Part shown: positions 10,029 to 19,074 of the stretch, piece after piece
How positions within the stretch are numbered: position 1 is the first letter of the stretch
How the letters are laid out: every line of letters begins with the position of its first letter
Assembly: GCA_964541615.1 (NCBI GenBank)
Contig: CAZIRA010000006.1
Location: 1-45,200, forward strand
Source of the DNA: UPXZ01 sp964541615
GTDB lineage: Bacteria > Bacteroidota > Bacteroidia > Bacteroidales > Paludibacteraceae
Length of the DNA: 45,200 bases
Direction of reading: 5' to 3'
Notes under the pieces: generated by a model
Databases searched by the model: none
What the model was told of the DNA's origin: nothing
Seen by the model: only the letters and a program-made list of their open reading frames with translations
Program-made: the position numbers and the translations under genes

Positions 10029-11432
10029 TCAGCCGATGCTTTCTACATAAACCTGTCCGGTTTCATAGCGGATTACCTTCACTGCCGTTCCCTTTTCAAT
10101 GAATGAACCGTCGGCCGAAACTGCGTCGTGCACTTTATCCCCAATTTTTACTTTTCCCGAAGGGCGAAGCACTGTGTAAGCAATTCCAGAGCTTGAGATC
10201 AGTTTTTCGCCTTCCATAGATACACCGATATAACCTTCTTTGTTATCCAGTTTTGTGTCCAATGCCAGTCGGCTGAAAATTCCTTTTGTACCGATTTTAT
10301 TGCTCAAATAAAGGACTATTCCAAATCCGAGCATCAATCCTCCCATCACAGTGAGAATTGCTACTCCAAGAGATTTCATATCCACCGGCTTAAAGTTGAA
10401 GTTCACATTGTCGATAAGACTCAAAATAAGCCCGAGAATCACCAGCCCGATACCGCTGATTCCCGCAATGCCGAATCCGGGAATGACGAAAATTTCCAAA
10501 GCAATCAACAGCAGACCTATAATAAATAGCAGGATTTCCCAGTTGGCAGCCAGCCCGTCAATATATAATGGAGCAAAATAGAGCAGTGCGGCTGCTACCG
10601 CCACTATGAGTGCAAAACCTATTCCCGGTGATTGTAATTCGAAGTAGATGCCGCCAATTATCAGCATGATCAAAATACTTTGAAAAAACGGATTCATCAA
10701 AAAACCTTTGATGTTGTCCATCGTGTTGGGTGTGTATTTTTCGAGGACATAATCTTTCGAACCAAGCTCTTTTTCGATTATTTCGTGGATATTATCGGCT
10801 ATTCCGTCGCAATAGCCAAACTTGATAGCTTCGTCAGTTGTGAAAGTAATTACTTTTCCGGAGTCGGTCACATTTGGAATGATGGTTCGCTCGTCAACCA
10901 TGCCTTCGGCTATTAGCGGATCGCGTTTCCATACGTAAGTTGTGTCATTTCCTTTGATAACGGTATCTTTTCCGTGAGCCTGAGCAGTGGCACGCATCGT
11001 GGCACGCATGTAGGATTGATATTTATCGGGGAGCTTTTGTCCGGTTTGGTCCACAACGGAAGCTGCGCCAATGGTGGCACTTTTACGCATGTAAATTTTA
11101 TCACAGGCAATGGAGATCAGCGCACCTGCCGAAGCGGCATTATTATCAATGAAAACTATGACAGGAATGTCAGAATTCAGAATTTTTGTCCGAATTGAAT
11201 CAGCATATCCCACTTCGCCGCCGTATGTGTTCATTTCTATGATTATCCCTTTTGCATCCAGCAATTTAGCCTCCTCAAAGCCTTTCTGGATATAAATCCA
11301 GGTAGTACTGCCCACGTTCTTCTTCAAATCGACGGAAAAATAGAGTGGTTTGGCTTGATTATTGCTGTAAATATAGCCGTTAAACAGCAAGTTTATGGCG
11401 ATAAAGGTTGTTAGAAACGCGAATTTCTTCAT
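10029..11432 (-). CDS. NfeD-family membrane-bound ClpP-class serine protease
   Basis: A 467-residue long-form NfeD (NfeD1b/STOPP-type) protein. A signal peptide is followed by a ClpP/SppA-like protease domain at about 30-225, in which S101 (in NNAASAGAL) and K137 (in GQKLPDKYQ) fit the family's Ser-Lys dyad. Several hydrophobic helices occupy about 250-385, and a C-terminal OB-fold NfeD domain (about 400-465) ends the protein. Archaeal relatives cleave the C-terminus of stomatin-like proteins. The usual genomic partner, an SPFH/flotillin gene such as floA, is not adjacent; neighbours are susC and an ECF sigma factor. It has its own divergent promoter. Family call firm, physiological substrate unknown. 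Confidence 0.92.
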   Translation of the reverse strand: MKKFAFLTTFIAINLLFNGYIYSNNQAKPLYFSVDLKKNVGSTTWIYIQKGFEEAKLLDAKGIIIEMNTYGGEVGYADSIRTKILNSDIPVIVFIDNNAASAGALISIACDKIYMRKSATIGAASVVDQTGQKLPDKYQSYMRATMRATAQAHGKDTVIKGNDTTYVWKRDPLIAEGMVDERTIIPNVTDSGKVITFTTDEAIKFGYCDGIADNIHEIIEKELGSKDYVLEKYTPNTMDNIKGFLMNPFFQSILIMLIIGGIYFELQSPGIGFALIVAVAAALLYFAPLYIDGLAANWEILLFIIGLLLIALEIFVIPGFGIAGISGIGLVILGLILSLIDNVNFNFKPVDMKSLGVAILTVMGGLMLGFGIVLYLSNKIGTKGIFSRLALDTKLDNKEGYIGVSMEGEKLISSSGIAYTVLRPSGKVKIGDKVHDAVSADGSFIEKGTAVKVIRYETGQVYVESIG

Positions 11433-11451
11433 AATGTTAAAATATTTTCTA

Positions 11452-11459
11452 CAAATATA
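11452..11459 (-). promoter_or_regulatory. -7 box for nfeD
   Basis: TATATTTG on the minus strand is an exact TAnnTTTG match 20 bases upstream of the nfeD start. It lies back to back with the sigma-factor -7 box at 11482, so the two genes share a compact divergent promoter region. Confidence 0.65.
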
Positions 11460-11481
11460 ATGATTTCAGGAAATTTATTAG

Positions 11482-11489
11482 TACTTTTG
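11482..11489 (+). promoter_or_regulatory. -7 box for the ECF sigma factor gene
   Basis: TACTTTTG matches TAnnTTTG exactly. The start codon is at 11642, implying a leader of about 145 nt. That leader holds a 7-bp hairpin, CTTCATT (11567-11573) with AATGAAG (11580-11586). Confidence 0.55.
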
Positions 11490-11641
11490 TGGAGAAATCA
11501 AAAAAGATTTTCAAAGAGTTCTTTTAATAAGTAAACATTCAGTATAGAAAACTGACATTCACCATGCTTCATTCTACGAAATGAAGTGATTTCAAAAGGA
11601 TTCGTTTTAGCTAATTTACTCACACACAAACAAAAACTAAA

Positions 11642-12145
11642 ATGAACAACAATCAATTTGAAAAGGAATTGGTTGCGCTGCAAAGCAATATGCGTAATTT
11701 CGCATTTTCTTTGACGCTCAATCGTGATGATGCCGAGGATCTATTACAAGACACCACTCTGAAAGTGTTGGACAATCAGGACAAATTTACTGATAATGTC
11801 AATTTCAAAGGCTGGGTACTTACGATTATGAAGAATATTTTTATTAATAATTATCGTAAAATTGTAAGAAATCAAACTGTGTTTGACCGCACTGAAGACC
11901 TACACCATTTGAATCTGCCGCAAAACTCTGGTTTTGAAACTCCGGAAGGAGCATTTTCTGTAGGTGAAATCAGCAACAGTATCAATTCATTTGCTGATGA
12001 GTACAGAATTCCATTCTCCATGCACATTCAAGGATTCAAGTACGAAGAAATTGCTCAAAAGATGAACCTGCCGATAGGGACGGTAAAAAGCCGTATTTTC
12101 CTTGCACGTAAAAGACTTCAGGAGCAGTTGAAAGATTACAAATAG
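11642..12145 (+). CDS. ECF-family RNA polymerase sigma factor
   Basis: A 167-residue group 4 (ECF) sigma factor. Region 2 covers about residues 10-75, with the DAEDLLQDT core-binding helix and WVLTIMKNIFINNYRK for -10 recognition. Region 4 covers about 110-160, with the helix-turn-helix GFKYEEIAQKMNLPIGTVKSRI that would contact the -35 element. No anti-sigma (FecR or zinc-finger) gene lies next to it: downstream is a strong terminator, upstream a divergent nfeD. Such stand-alone ECFs are widespread in Bacteroidetes. Nothing here ties it to the hydrolase operon, from which it is separated by its terminator and that operon's own promoter. Confidence 0.95.
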   Translation: MNNNQFEKELVALQSNMRNFAFSLTLNRDDAEDLLQDTTLKVLDNQDKFTDNVNFKGWVLTIMKNIFINNYRKIVRNQTVFDRTEDLHHLNLPQNSGFETPEGAFSVGEISNSINSFADEYRIPFSMHIQGFKYEEIAQKMNLPIGTVKSRIFLARKRLQEQLKDYK

Positions 12146-12171
12146 AATAGATTTTATTCGAAAATATTTAA

Positions 12172-12205
12172 GAAAAAGGACAGCAAATTTTTGCTGTCCT
12201 TTTTC
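12172..12205 (+). terminator. Intrinsic terminator after the sigma factor gene
   Basis: A perfect 15-bp stem (12172-12186 with 12191-12205) and a 4-nt ATTT loop, followed by TTTTT. It separates the sigma gene from the hydrolase operon. Confidence 0.92.
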
Positions 12206-12373
12206 TTTTTCCAGCATGCCAGTTTTGTAATTGACAAGATATTCCACCTCTTTGAGATATTTCTACCACATCTCAAAAACAAGTCAATATATTTAACTTT
12301 TCTTGATGAAAGTATGTTGAATAGTATGTTTTATAACATAACTTACCTTGATTGTCCGCCTGAAAATTTTTAA
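12206..12373. other. Non-coding stretch upstream of the hydrolase operon
   Basis: AT-rich sequence between the sigma-factor terminator and the hydrolase promoter. It contains no open gene and no clear repeat. It is the natural place for an activator-binding site, but none could be identified by eye. Confidence 0.35.
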
Positions 12374-12381
12374 TATATTTG
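12352..12381 (+). promoter_or_regulatory. Promoter of the glycoside hydrolase operon
   Basis: TTG at 12352-12354, a 19-bp spacer and TATATTTG at 12374-12381 match the Bacteroidetes -33/-7 layout. Transcription would begin near 12388, leaving a leader of about 100 nt before the 12488 start codon. Confidence 0.65.
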
Positions 12382-12392
12382 TCAAAAAAATA

Positions 12393-12454
12393 TAAGTGTC
12401 AAAAATACACTTAATTTTCATCAACTTGAAAGAGGCGGGAAAAACTCAAGTTGA
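12393..12454 (+). promoter_or_regulatory. Two successive inverted repeats in the hydrolase operon leader
   Basis: The first is TAAGTGT (12393-12399) paired with ACACTTA (12407-12413), a 7-nt loop apart and a few bases from the predicted transcription start. The second is TCAACTTGA (12421-12429) paired with TCAAGTTGA (12446-12454), across a purine-rich 16-nt loop. They could be operator half-sites or mRNA hairpins. Neither has a T-tract, so they are not ordinary terminators. Confidence 0.45.
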
Positions 12455-12487
12455 AGCCTGCGATACAACAATCAAATTATATATATT

Positions 12488-15400
12488 ATGAGAAATTTGA
12501 AAAAGAAATTCATTCTTACTTTCGTAATTATCTTAGGTGCAACTGCTCTTTTTGCACAGACAACTCCCAAAATCTCTTATTTCAAACTGCAGGACGTTCG
12601 TCTGACCGAAAGTCAGTTCAAACATGCAGAAGATCTGAATCTGAAATACTTGTTGGCACTGGATGCAGACAGGTTGTTAGCGCCGTTTTTCAGAGAAGCA
12701 GGTCTTCAGCCCAAAGCACAAGGCTACACCAACTGGGAAAACACCGGCCTCGACGGACATATTGGAGGACATTACCTTTCCGGTCTTTCTTATATGTACG
12801 CTTCTACCGGAAATACGGAGATTCTGAACAGGCTGAATTACATGCTATCCGAATTAAAAAAATGCCAGGATACAAATGGAAACGGTTATATTGGTGGAGT
12901 TCCTGGTAGCAAAGCGATGTGGAAAGATATTCATGAAGGAAAAATAAATGCCGGAAATTTCAATCTGAACGACAAATGGGTGCCTTTATATAATATCCAC
13001 AAGACTTTCAACGGACTTCGTGATGCATATCTACAAGCCGGAATTGAATCTGCGAAAGAAATGCTGATGAAATACGGTGATTGGGCTGTGAATACTTTCT
13101 CCAATCTATCGGACGAACAGCTTCAAAACATGCTCAGGAGCGAGCACGGTGGTTTGAATGAGGTTTTTGCTGACATTTCGGCCATCACAGGCGATCAAAA
13201 ATACCTGACGCTGGCTCGTCGTTTTTCCCACCAGTATATTTTAAATCCACTCTTAAGTAAAGAGGACAAACTTACCGGATTACACGCCAATACGCAAATT
13301 CCAAAAGTGATTGGTTACAAAAGAATTTCAGAATTGGATGGAAATAAAACCTGGAATGATGCTGCACTTTTTTTCTGGGAAAATGTGACTCAAAAACGCT
13401 CGGTAAGCATAGGTGGAAATAGTGTGAGCGAACATTTTCACCCGGTAGATGACTACTCGCGAATGCTGAGCCACATTGAAGGTCCGGAAACGTGTAATAC
13501 ATACAATATGCTCCACCTTACCAAAATGCTATATCAAACTTCGCCCGAAGCAAAGTTTCTGAATTTCTACGAGAGAGGGCTTTACAACCACATACTTTCC
13601 ACTCAAAATCCCGAAACGGGCGGTCTGGTCTATTTCACGCCGATGCGTCCCGGACATTACAGAGTTTATTCTCAAGTGCAGACAAGCTTCTGGTGCTGTG
13701 TGGGTTCCGGTATTGAAAATCATTCGAAATACGGTGAAATGATATACGCTCATTCCGGAAATGAATTGTATGTAAATCTGTTTATTCCTTCCGTCTTGGA
13801 TTGGAAAGAGAAAAATATCCAGATTACTCAGTCCACTAAATTCCCCGAAGAAGCTCAAACACAGTTTACAGTTCTTCCAAAGAAAACCACTCGTTTTACA
13901 TTGAAATTACGTTTCCCGGAATGGGTTTCGAATCAAAATCCCGAAGTTTTGCTCAATGGAAAACCTATTCAGACATTTGTGACAGACGGATTTATTGCCA
14001 TAAATCGGAAATGGAAAAAGAACGATAAAATCACGTTAAAACTGCCGATGCAGATCAGCGTAGAGCAGATACCGGACAAATCCAACTACTATTCGTTCCT
14101 TTACGGACCAATCGTTTTAGCTTCCAAAACAAGCTCCGATCATATGGACGGACTTTTTGCCGATGACAGTCGCGGTGGCCACGTTGCACATGGCAGACAA
14201 GTTCCACAGCGCGATCTTCCAATGATCGTTGGTGACGAAAAACAGCTCTCGGCTTACGTGAAGCCTGTTTCAGGAAAACCTTTGACATTCACACTTTCCA
14301 ATATTTTCCAGGAAAAATATGCTGATGGTGTGGAATTGATTCCATTTAATTCGCTTCACGAATCACGTTATATGATTTATTTCCCGTTTGCAACTCCACA
14401 GGAAGCTGAAAAAATCAGCAAAAAAATGGAAGCCGAAGAAAAAGAACGGATGCATCTGGAGAAAAAAACGATTGACAAAGTTACCGCTGGCGAACAACAA
14501 CCTGAGTCTGATCATGCTGTGAAATACGAAATTTCTAACACGGGTTTTGTGGAAGATGTGCAGTGGAGAGAGGCGAGAGGATGGTTCAGCTACGAAATGA
14601 AAAACCGTGGTAAAGAAGCTCAATCGTTGATGATTGAATATTTCGACAGAGATCGTTCAAGGAATTTTGATGTCCTGATAAATGATATCCGAGTTGGCGC
14701 ACTTTCGCTGACTGGTTCAAAAGGTGATGTTCGTCAAACCAAAACTTTCGCGATTCCTGAAAAAATGAATAATATAGAAACTTTGACTGTGAAATTTGTT
14801 CCAATGCCCGGAAGTACGACTGCCAAAATCACACAGGTCCGACTACTCAACACACCTGCTCAGAATGAAAATTATTCTGCTTATTTGTTTGCATATTTTA
14901 CCGGAAACAGGGTAGAGGAAGAGGCTGTACGCTACGCAATCAGCAAAGACGGATTTAATTATTACACGCTGAACAACAACCAGCCGGTGATTGATTCAAA
15001 ACAAATAAGTTCCACAGGTGGAGTACGTGATCCGCACATTTTGCGCACTCAGGATGGAAAAACATTCTATATGGTGCTGACCGATATGACTTCGCATTTG
15101 GGTTGGAGTTCCAATCGTGCGATGGTGCTTTTGAAATCAAACGACCTGATAAACTGGACTTCTTCGGTGGTTAATATTCAGAAAAAGTATAAGAATCAGG
15201 AAAACCTGCTTCGTGTTTGGGCACCGCAGACTGTGTTCGATCCGGAAGCCGGAAAATATATGATTTACTGGTCGATGCTTCATGGAAACGGAGTGGATAT
15301 TATCTATTATGCTTACGCAAATAAAGATTTCACCGACATTGAAGGCGAACCAAAACAGCTATTTTTCCCAAAAAACGGAAGATCTTGCATTGACGGAGAC

Positions 15401-16684
15401 ATTGTATATAAAGATTCACTTTTTCACATGTTCTACAAAACTGAAGGACACGGAAACGGCATAAAACTGGCTACAACCAAATCACTCACTTCCGGAAACT
15501 GGACCGAATACGACGATTACAAACAGCAGACAAAAGATGCTGTGGAAGGTGCCGGAGTTTTCAAATTGATCAATTCGGACAAATACATTTTGATGTACGA
15601 TGTCTATATGCGGGGCACTTATCAATTTACGGAAAGTTACGATTTGCAGAATTTCACCGTAATAGACGAAGCTATTTCGATGGATTTTCACCCGAGACAC
15701 GGCTCAATCATTCCGATTACACAACAAGAACTGGAAAAACTGACTGATAAATGGGGGAAACCCGAAAAATTTCCGGAATCAGGTCATAATCCTGTTTTGA
15801 AAGGATTTTACGCTGACCCGGCAGTAATTTATTCCAACAAAACGAAGAAATATTATATCTACCCAACGAGCGATGGATACGATGGATGGTCGGGTACTTA
15901 TTTCAAAACTTTCTCGTCAACGGATTTATATAACTGGAAGGACGAAGGAATTATTCTCGACCTGAACAAAGACGTTTCCTGGGCAAACCGAAACGCCTGG
16001 GCTCCGACGATTATCGAAAAGAAAATCAATGGTAAGTACAAATATTTCTACTACTTTACTGCTACGCAGAAAGTAGGTGTGGCCAAATCTGACAATCCCG
16101 AAGGTCCATTTGTAGATTCAGGAAAAGCGCTGATCGATTTCCGTCCTGAAGGCGTGAAAGGCGGTCAGGAGATTGATCCGGAAGTTTTCACCGATCCAAA
16201 AACCGGCAAAAGCTACCTCTACTGGGGCAATGGTTATATGGCAGTAGCGGAATTGAATACGGATATGAAATCTATCAGGAAAAACACAGTAAAAGTGATT
16301 ACACCCTCTGACAGAACATTCAGAGAAGGAACCGTGGTGATTTATCGAAACGGTAAATATTATTTCCTCTGGTCCGAGAATGACACGCGCGATCCAAATT
16401 ACCGTGTAAGATATGGAATAGCAAATTCACCTGTGGGACCAATCTCCATACCGGAAAATAACTTGATTTTGGAGAAAGACGAAAGCAAAGGAATTTACGG
16501 AACAGGTCATAATTCGGTGCTTCAAATTCCCGGGAAAGATGAATGGTACATTGTTTACCACCGATTCAATCGTCCAAACGGTATAAAAATGGGCAGTCCT
16601 GCCGGCTTCCACCGCGAAGTTGCGATTGACCGAATGGAATTCGACGAAAAAGGATTTATCAAAAAAGTGATTGTAACGCCTTAA
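12488..16684 (+). CDS. Trimodular glycoside hydrolase GH127-GH43-GH43 (arabinan/arabinoside side-chain degradation)
   Basis: A 1398-residue secreted enzyme, first in the operon. After a signal peptide (ATALFAQ) comes a GH127 (DUF1680) module, family type beta-L-arabinofuranosidase, with an alpha-barrel to about 430. The zinc/nucleophile cluster is visible: E334 and C336 (GPETCNTYN), C403 and C404 (FWCCVGSG); by analogy with HypBA1 the first Cys of the pair is the nucleophile. Beta-sandwich domains run to about 795. A first GH43 five-bladed propeller (about 795-1091) has D848 (VRDPH), D969/D971 (IDGD) and E1020. A second GH43 (about 1097-1398) has D1110 (YADPA), D1230 (EIDPE) and E1280 (REGTVV). 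The first GH43 resembles the separate GH43 at 20457. GH127 proteins normally end before residue 800. No lipobox or type IX tail is seen, so it is probably periplasmic. Confidence 0.9.
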   Translation: MRNLKKKFILTFVIILGATALFAQTTPKISYFKLQDVRLTESQFKHAEDLNLKYLLALDADRLLAPFFREAGLQPKAQGYTNWENTGLDGHIGGHYLSGLSYMYASTGNTEILNRLNYMLSELKKCQDTNGNGYIGGVPGSKAMWKDIHEGKINAGNFNLNDKWVPLYNIHKTFNGLRDAYLQAGIESAKEMLMKYGDWAVNTFSNLSDEQLQNMLRSEHGGLNEVFADISAITGDQKYLTLARRFSHQYILNPLLSKEDKLTGLHANTQIPKVIGYKRISELDGNKTWNDAALFFWENVTQKRSVSIGGNSVSEHFHPVDDYSRMLSHIEGPETCNTYNMLHLTKMLYQTSPEAKFLNFYERGLYNHILSTQNPETGGLVYFTPMRPGHYRVYSQVQTSFWCCVGSGIENHSKYGEMIYAHSGNELYVNLFIPSVLDWKEKNIQITQSTKFPEEAQTQFTVLPKKTTRFTLKLRFPEWVSNQNPEVLLNGKPIQTFVTDGFIAINRKWKKNDKITLKLPMQISVEQIPDKSNYYSFLYGPIVLASKTSSDHMDGLFADDSRGGHVAHGRQVPQRDLPMIVGDEKQLSAYVKPVSGKPLTFTLSNIFQEKYADGVELIPFNSLHESRYMIYFPFATPQEAEKISKKMEAEEKERMHLEKKTIDKVTAGEQQPESDHAVKYEISNTGFVEDVQWREARGWFSYEMKNRGKEAQSLMIEYFDRDRSRNFDVLINDIRVGALSLTGSKGDVRQTKTFAIPEKMNNIETLTVKFVPMPGSTTAKITQVRLLNTPAQNENYSAYLFAYFTGNRVEEEAVRYAISKDGFNYYTLNNNQPVIDSKQISSTGGVRDPHILRTQDGKTFYMVLTDMTSHLGWSSNRAMVLLKSNDLINWTSSVVNIQKKYKNQENLLRVWAPQTVFDPEAGKYMIYWSMLHGNGVDIIYYAYANKDFTDIEGEPKQLFFPKNGRSCIDGDIVYKDSLFHMFYKTEGHGNGIKLATTKSLTSGNWTEYDDYKQQTKDAVEGAGVFKLINSDKYILMYDVYMRGTYQFTESYDLQNFTVIDEAISMDFHPRHGSIIPITQQELEKLTDKWGKPEKFPESGHNPVLKGFYADPAVIYSNKTKKYYIYPTSDGYDGWSGTYFKTFSSTDLYNWKDEGIILDLNKDVSWANRNAWAPTIIEKKINGKYKYFYYFTATQKVGVAKSDNPEGPFVDSGKALIDFRPEGVKGGQEIDPEVFTDPKTGKSYLYWGNGYMAVAELNTDMKSIRKNTVKVITPSDRTFREGTVVIYRNGKYYFLWSENDTRDPNYRVRYGIANSPVGPISIPENNLILEKDESKGIYGTGHNSVLQIPGKDEWYIVYHRFNRPNGIKMGSPAGFHREVAIDRMEFDEKGFIKKVIVTP

Positions 16685-16695
16685 TCACATTAGCC

Positions 16696-19074
16696 ATGAA
16701 AAAATACACATTAGTAATCTTTTTATTGACAGTTTTCGCAATTCTGCCTGCTCAGAATTTTCAGAAAACTGAAAACGGAGTGAGAACAAACGTTCAGTCA
16801 ATGAATGTAGAGGTAAAATTCTATTCTCCTTCTATTGTTCGAGTTTTCAAAGCGCCGGAGAACCGCAATCCAAAAAAAGAAAGTTTGTCAGTAGTGAAAT
16901 CTCCTGAAAAAGTTGATTTGAAAATTGAAAAAAACGGAGATGTTGTTTCTATTCAAAGCGAAAAAGTGGTAACTTTTTTGAATTTAATTACCGGAAAAGT
17001 TTCTTTCAGCGATTTAAAAAACAATCCGCTTTTTACAGAAAAGGATTACGGAGCACAATTCACTCCTTTCAATGATGCCGGCAATAAAACTTTCAGCGTC
17101 AGACAGGCCTATCTGCTGGATAAAGACGAGGCCGTTTATGGACTTGGCCAGCAACAGGTGGATAACCTGAATCAGCGAAACACTTCGCATTTTATGCGCC
17201 AGAGAGCCTTGTACGCCAGTGTACCCATTATTCAGTCCACAAAAGGATACGGAATGTTTTGGGATAATTATTCACCGACCACTTTCACGGATAATCCGCA
17301 GGAAATGTCTTTCAATTCTGAAGTTGGCGAATGCATAGATTATTATTTTATGTACGGTGGCAATGCCGATGGTGTAATTGCTCAAATCCGTAACTTAACC
17401 GGCCAATCGCCTATGTTTCCGCTCTGGACTTTCGGTTTTTGGCAGTCGCGCGAACGTTACAAATCCCAATGGGAAACGATGGAAGTCGTGGATAAATACC
17501 GTGAACTGGGAGTTCCTCTTGATGGAATCATTCAGGATTGGCAGTACTGGGGACCAAACACCAATTGGAATTCGATGAATTTTGATAATCCGGAATTTCC
17601 TGAACCACAAAAAATGATTGACCACATTCATAAGAATAATGCCAAAATTATGATTTCAATCTGGGCGTCATTTGGTCCGGATACCAAACAGCACAAAGAA
17701 TTAAAGGCAATTGACGGATTGTTGGAATTCACCACCTGGCCGGAATCAGCGCTTCAAACCTGGCCTCCCGACAGAACAAAGCCCTCTGGCGTAAGGGTTT
17801 ACGATGCTTACAACGATAAAGCCCGCGATATTTACTGGAATCACCTGAACAAAGGATTATTCTCAAAAGGAATCGATGCCTGGTGGACGGATTCCACTGA
17901 ACCGGATCATTTGAATGTGCAGGAAAAGGATTTTGATATTGCTACCGCAATGGGGACGTATCGAAGCGTGGTTAATGCATTTCCGCTAATGACAAACAGT
18001 GGAATTTACGACCGTCAGCGTGCCGTTTCTTCCGATAAACGAGTGTATTTACTTACCCGATGTGCATTTGCCGGACAGCAACGATACGGAGCCAATACCT
18101 GGTCGGGTGATGTGGTTTCCAACTGGAATGTGTTCAAAAAACAAATCCCAACCGGATTGAATTTCTCTCTAACCGGAATTCCTTACTGGAATACTGACAT
18201 TGGTGGCTTTTTCCATTGGGATTATGAAGGTGAAGTAAACAACAAAGCTTACCATGAACTTTATGTTCGCTGGTTCCAATACGGAACGTTTCTTCCTATG
18301 CTTCGTTCGCACGGCAGTGGAGTTAAAAAAGAAATATACAATTTGGGTAAAAAAGGCGACTGGGTGTACGATACAGAGGAAAAATACATAAATCTTCGCT
18401 ACGCCTTGCTCCCTTATCTGTACTCCACAGGTTGGCAGGTTACCAAAAATTCAGGCTCATTCCTCCGTGCATTGTTTATGGATTTTAATGAAGATAAGAA
18501 AGTTCATACCATAAATAATCAGTATATGTTTGGAAAAGCATTTCTGGTTACGCCTGTTACCGAACCGATGTATGTGTTTTCGAAGGAAAACAAATGGAAA
18601 AATCCTTATGAAGATTTCAGCAAAATTGGGAAGCAGGAAGTTTATCTGCCAAAAGGTACCAAATGGATTGATTTCTGGACAGGAGAAACCTACAACGGCG
18701 GACAAACTGTGGTGAAAGATGTGCCGATTGATATTATTCCATTGTATGTTCGCGCCGGGTCTATTGTTCCTTTTGGTCCGAAAGTACAATACGCCACTGA
18801 GAAAAAATGGGATAATCTGGAGTTGAGAATTTATCCGGGCGCTGATGGAGATTTCACGCTTTATGAAGATGAATTTGACAATTACAACTATGAAAATGGT
18901 GCTTATTCCGAAATTCCAATTTCGTGGAGTGAAGCAACCAAAACTTTGACAATCGGAGCAAGAAAAGGAACTTTCAAAGGAATGCTGAAGAATCGGAAAT
19001 TCAATGTGAAAAGTGTTGGTGGAGCTTCTAAAATGGTTAGTTACAAAGGAAAAGAAATAAAAGTAAAACTATAA
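16696..19074 (+). CDS. GH31 glycoside hydrolase, probable alpha-xylosidase
   Basis: A 792-residue retaining alpha-glycosidase. Signal peptide ends at about 19 (ILPAQ). An N-terminal beta-sandwich (about 25-230) precedes the (beta/alpha)8 barrel, which begins with PLWTFGFWQSRERYKSQ, a segment shared with the alpha-xylosidase branch of GH31. The nucleophile is D399 in WWTDSTEP and the acid/base D472 in WSGDVVSNW. C-terminal beta domains (about 580-790) include a DUF5110-like end. No PA14 insert is obvious. The gene starts 11 bases after the trimodular enzyme and its stop overlaps the next start (TAATG), so it is co-translated. It would remove terminal alpha-xylosyl (or alpha-glucosyl) groups; which of the two is inferred from subgroup resemblance. 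Confidence 0.9.
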   Translation: MKKYTLVIFLLTVFAILPAQNFQKTENGVRTNVQSMNVEVKFYSPSIVRVFKAPENRNPKKESLSVVKSPEKVDLKIEKNGDVVSIQSEKVVTFLNLITGKVSFSDLKNNPLFTEKDYGAQFTPFNDAGNKTFSVRQAYLLDKDEAVYGLGQQQVDNLNQRNTSHFMRQRALYASVPIIQSTKGYGMFWDNYSPTTFTDNPQEMSFNSEVGECIDYYFMYGGNADGVIAQIRNLTGQSPMFPLWTFGFWQSRERYKSQWETMEVVDKYRELGVPLDGIIQDWQYWGPNTNWNSMNFDNPEFPEPQKMIDHIHKNNAKIMISIWASFGPDTKQHKELKAIDGLLEFTTWPESALQTWPPDRTKPSGVRVYDAYNDKARDIYWNHLNKGLFSKGIDAWWTDSTEPDHLNVQEKDFDIATAMGTYRSVVNAFPLMTNSGIYDRQRAVSSDKRVYLLTRCAFAGQQRYGANTWSGDVVSNWNVFKKQIPTGLNFSLTGIPYWNTDIGGFFHWDYEGEVNNKAYHELYVRWFQYGTFLPMLRSHGSGVKKEIYNLGKKGDWVYDTEEKYINLRYALLPYLYSTGWQVTKNSGSFLRALFMDFNEDKKVHTINNQYMFGKAFLVTPVTEPMYVFSKENKWKNPYEDFSKIGKQEVYLPKGTKWIDFWTGETYNGGQTVVKDVPIDIIPLYVRAGSIVPFGPKVQYATEKKWDNLELRIYPGADGDFTLYEDEFDNYNYENGAYSEIPISWSEATKTLTIGARKGTFKGMLKNRKFNVKSVGGASKMVSYKGKEIKVKL

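Noticed and set aside
11642..12145. ECF sigma factor as regulator of the nearby SusC/D pair or hydrolase operon
   Set aside because: The SusC-like protein has no STN signalling domain, no FecR anti-sigma gene is present, and terminators separate the units. Proximity alone is not enough.
12451..12909. 152-codon reading frame at the start of the hydrolase operon
   Set aside because: It overlaps the GH127 module in another frame; the GH127 frame carries signal peptide and family motifs, while this one gives Ser/Arg-rich sequence with no recognisable fold.
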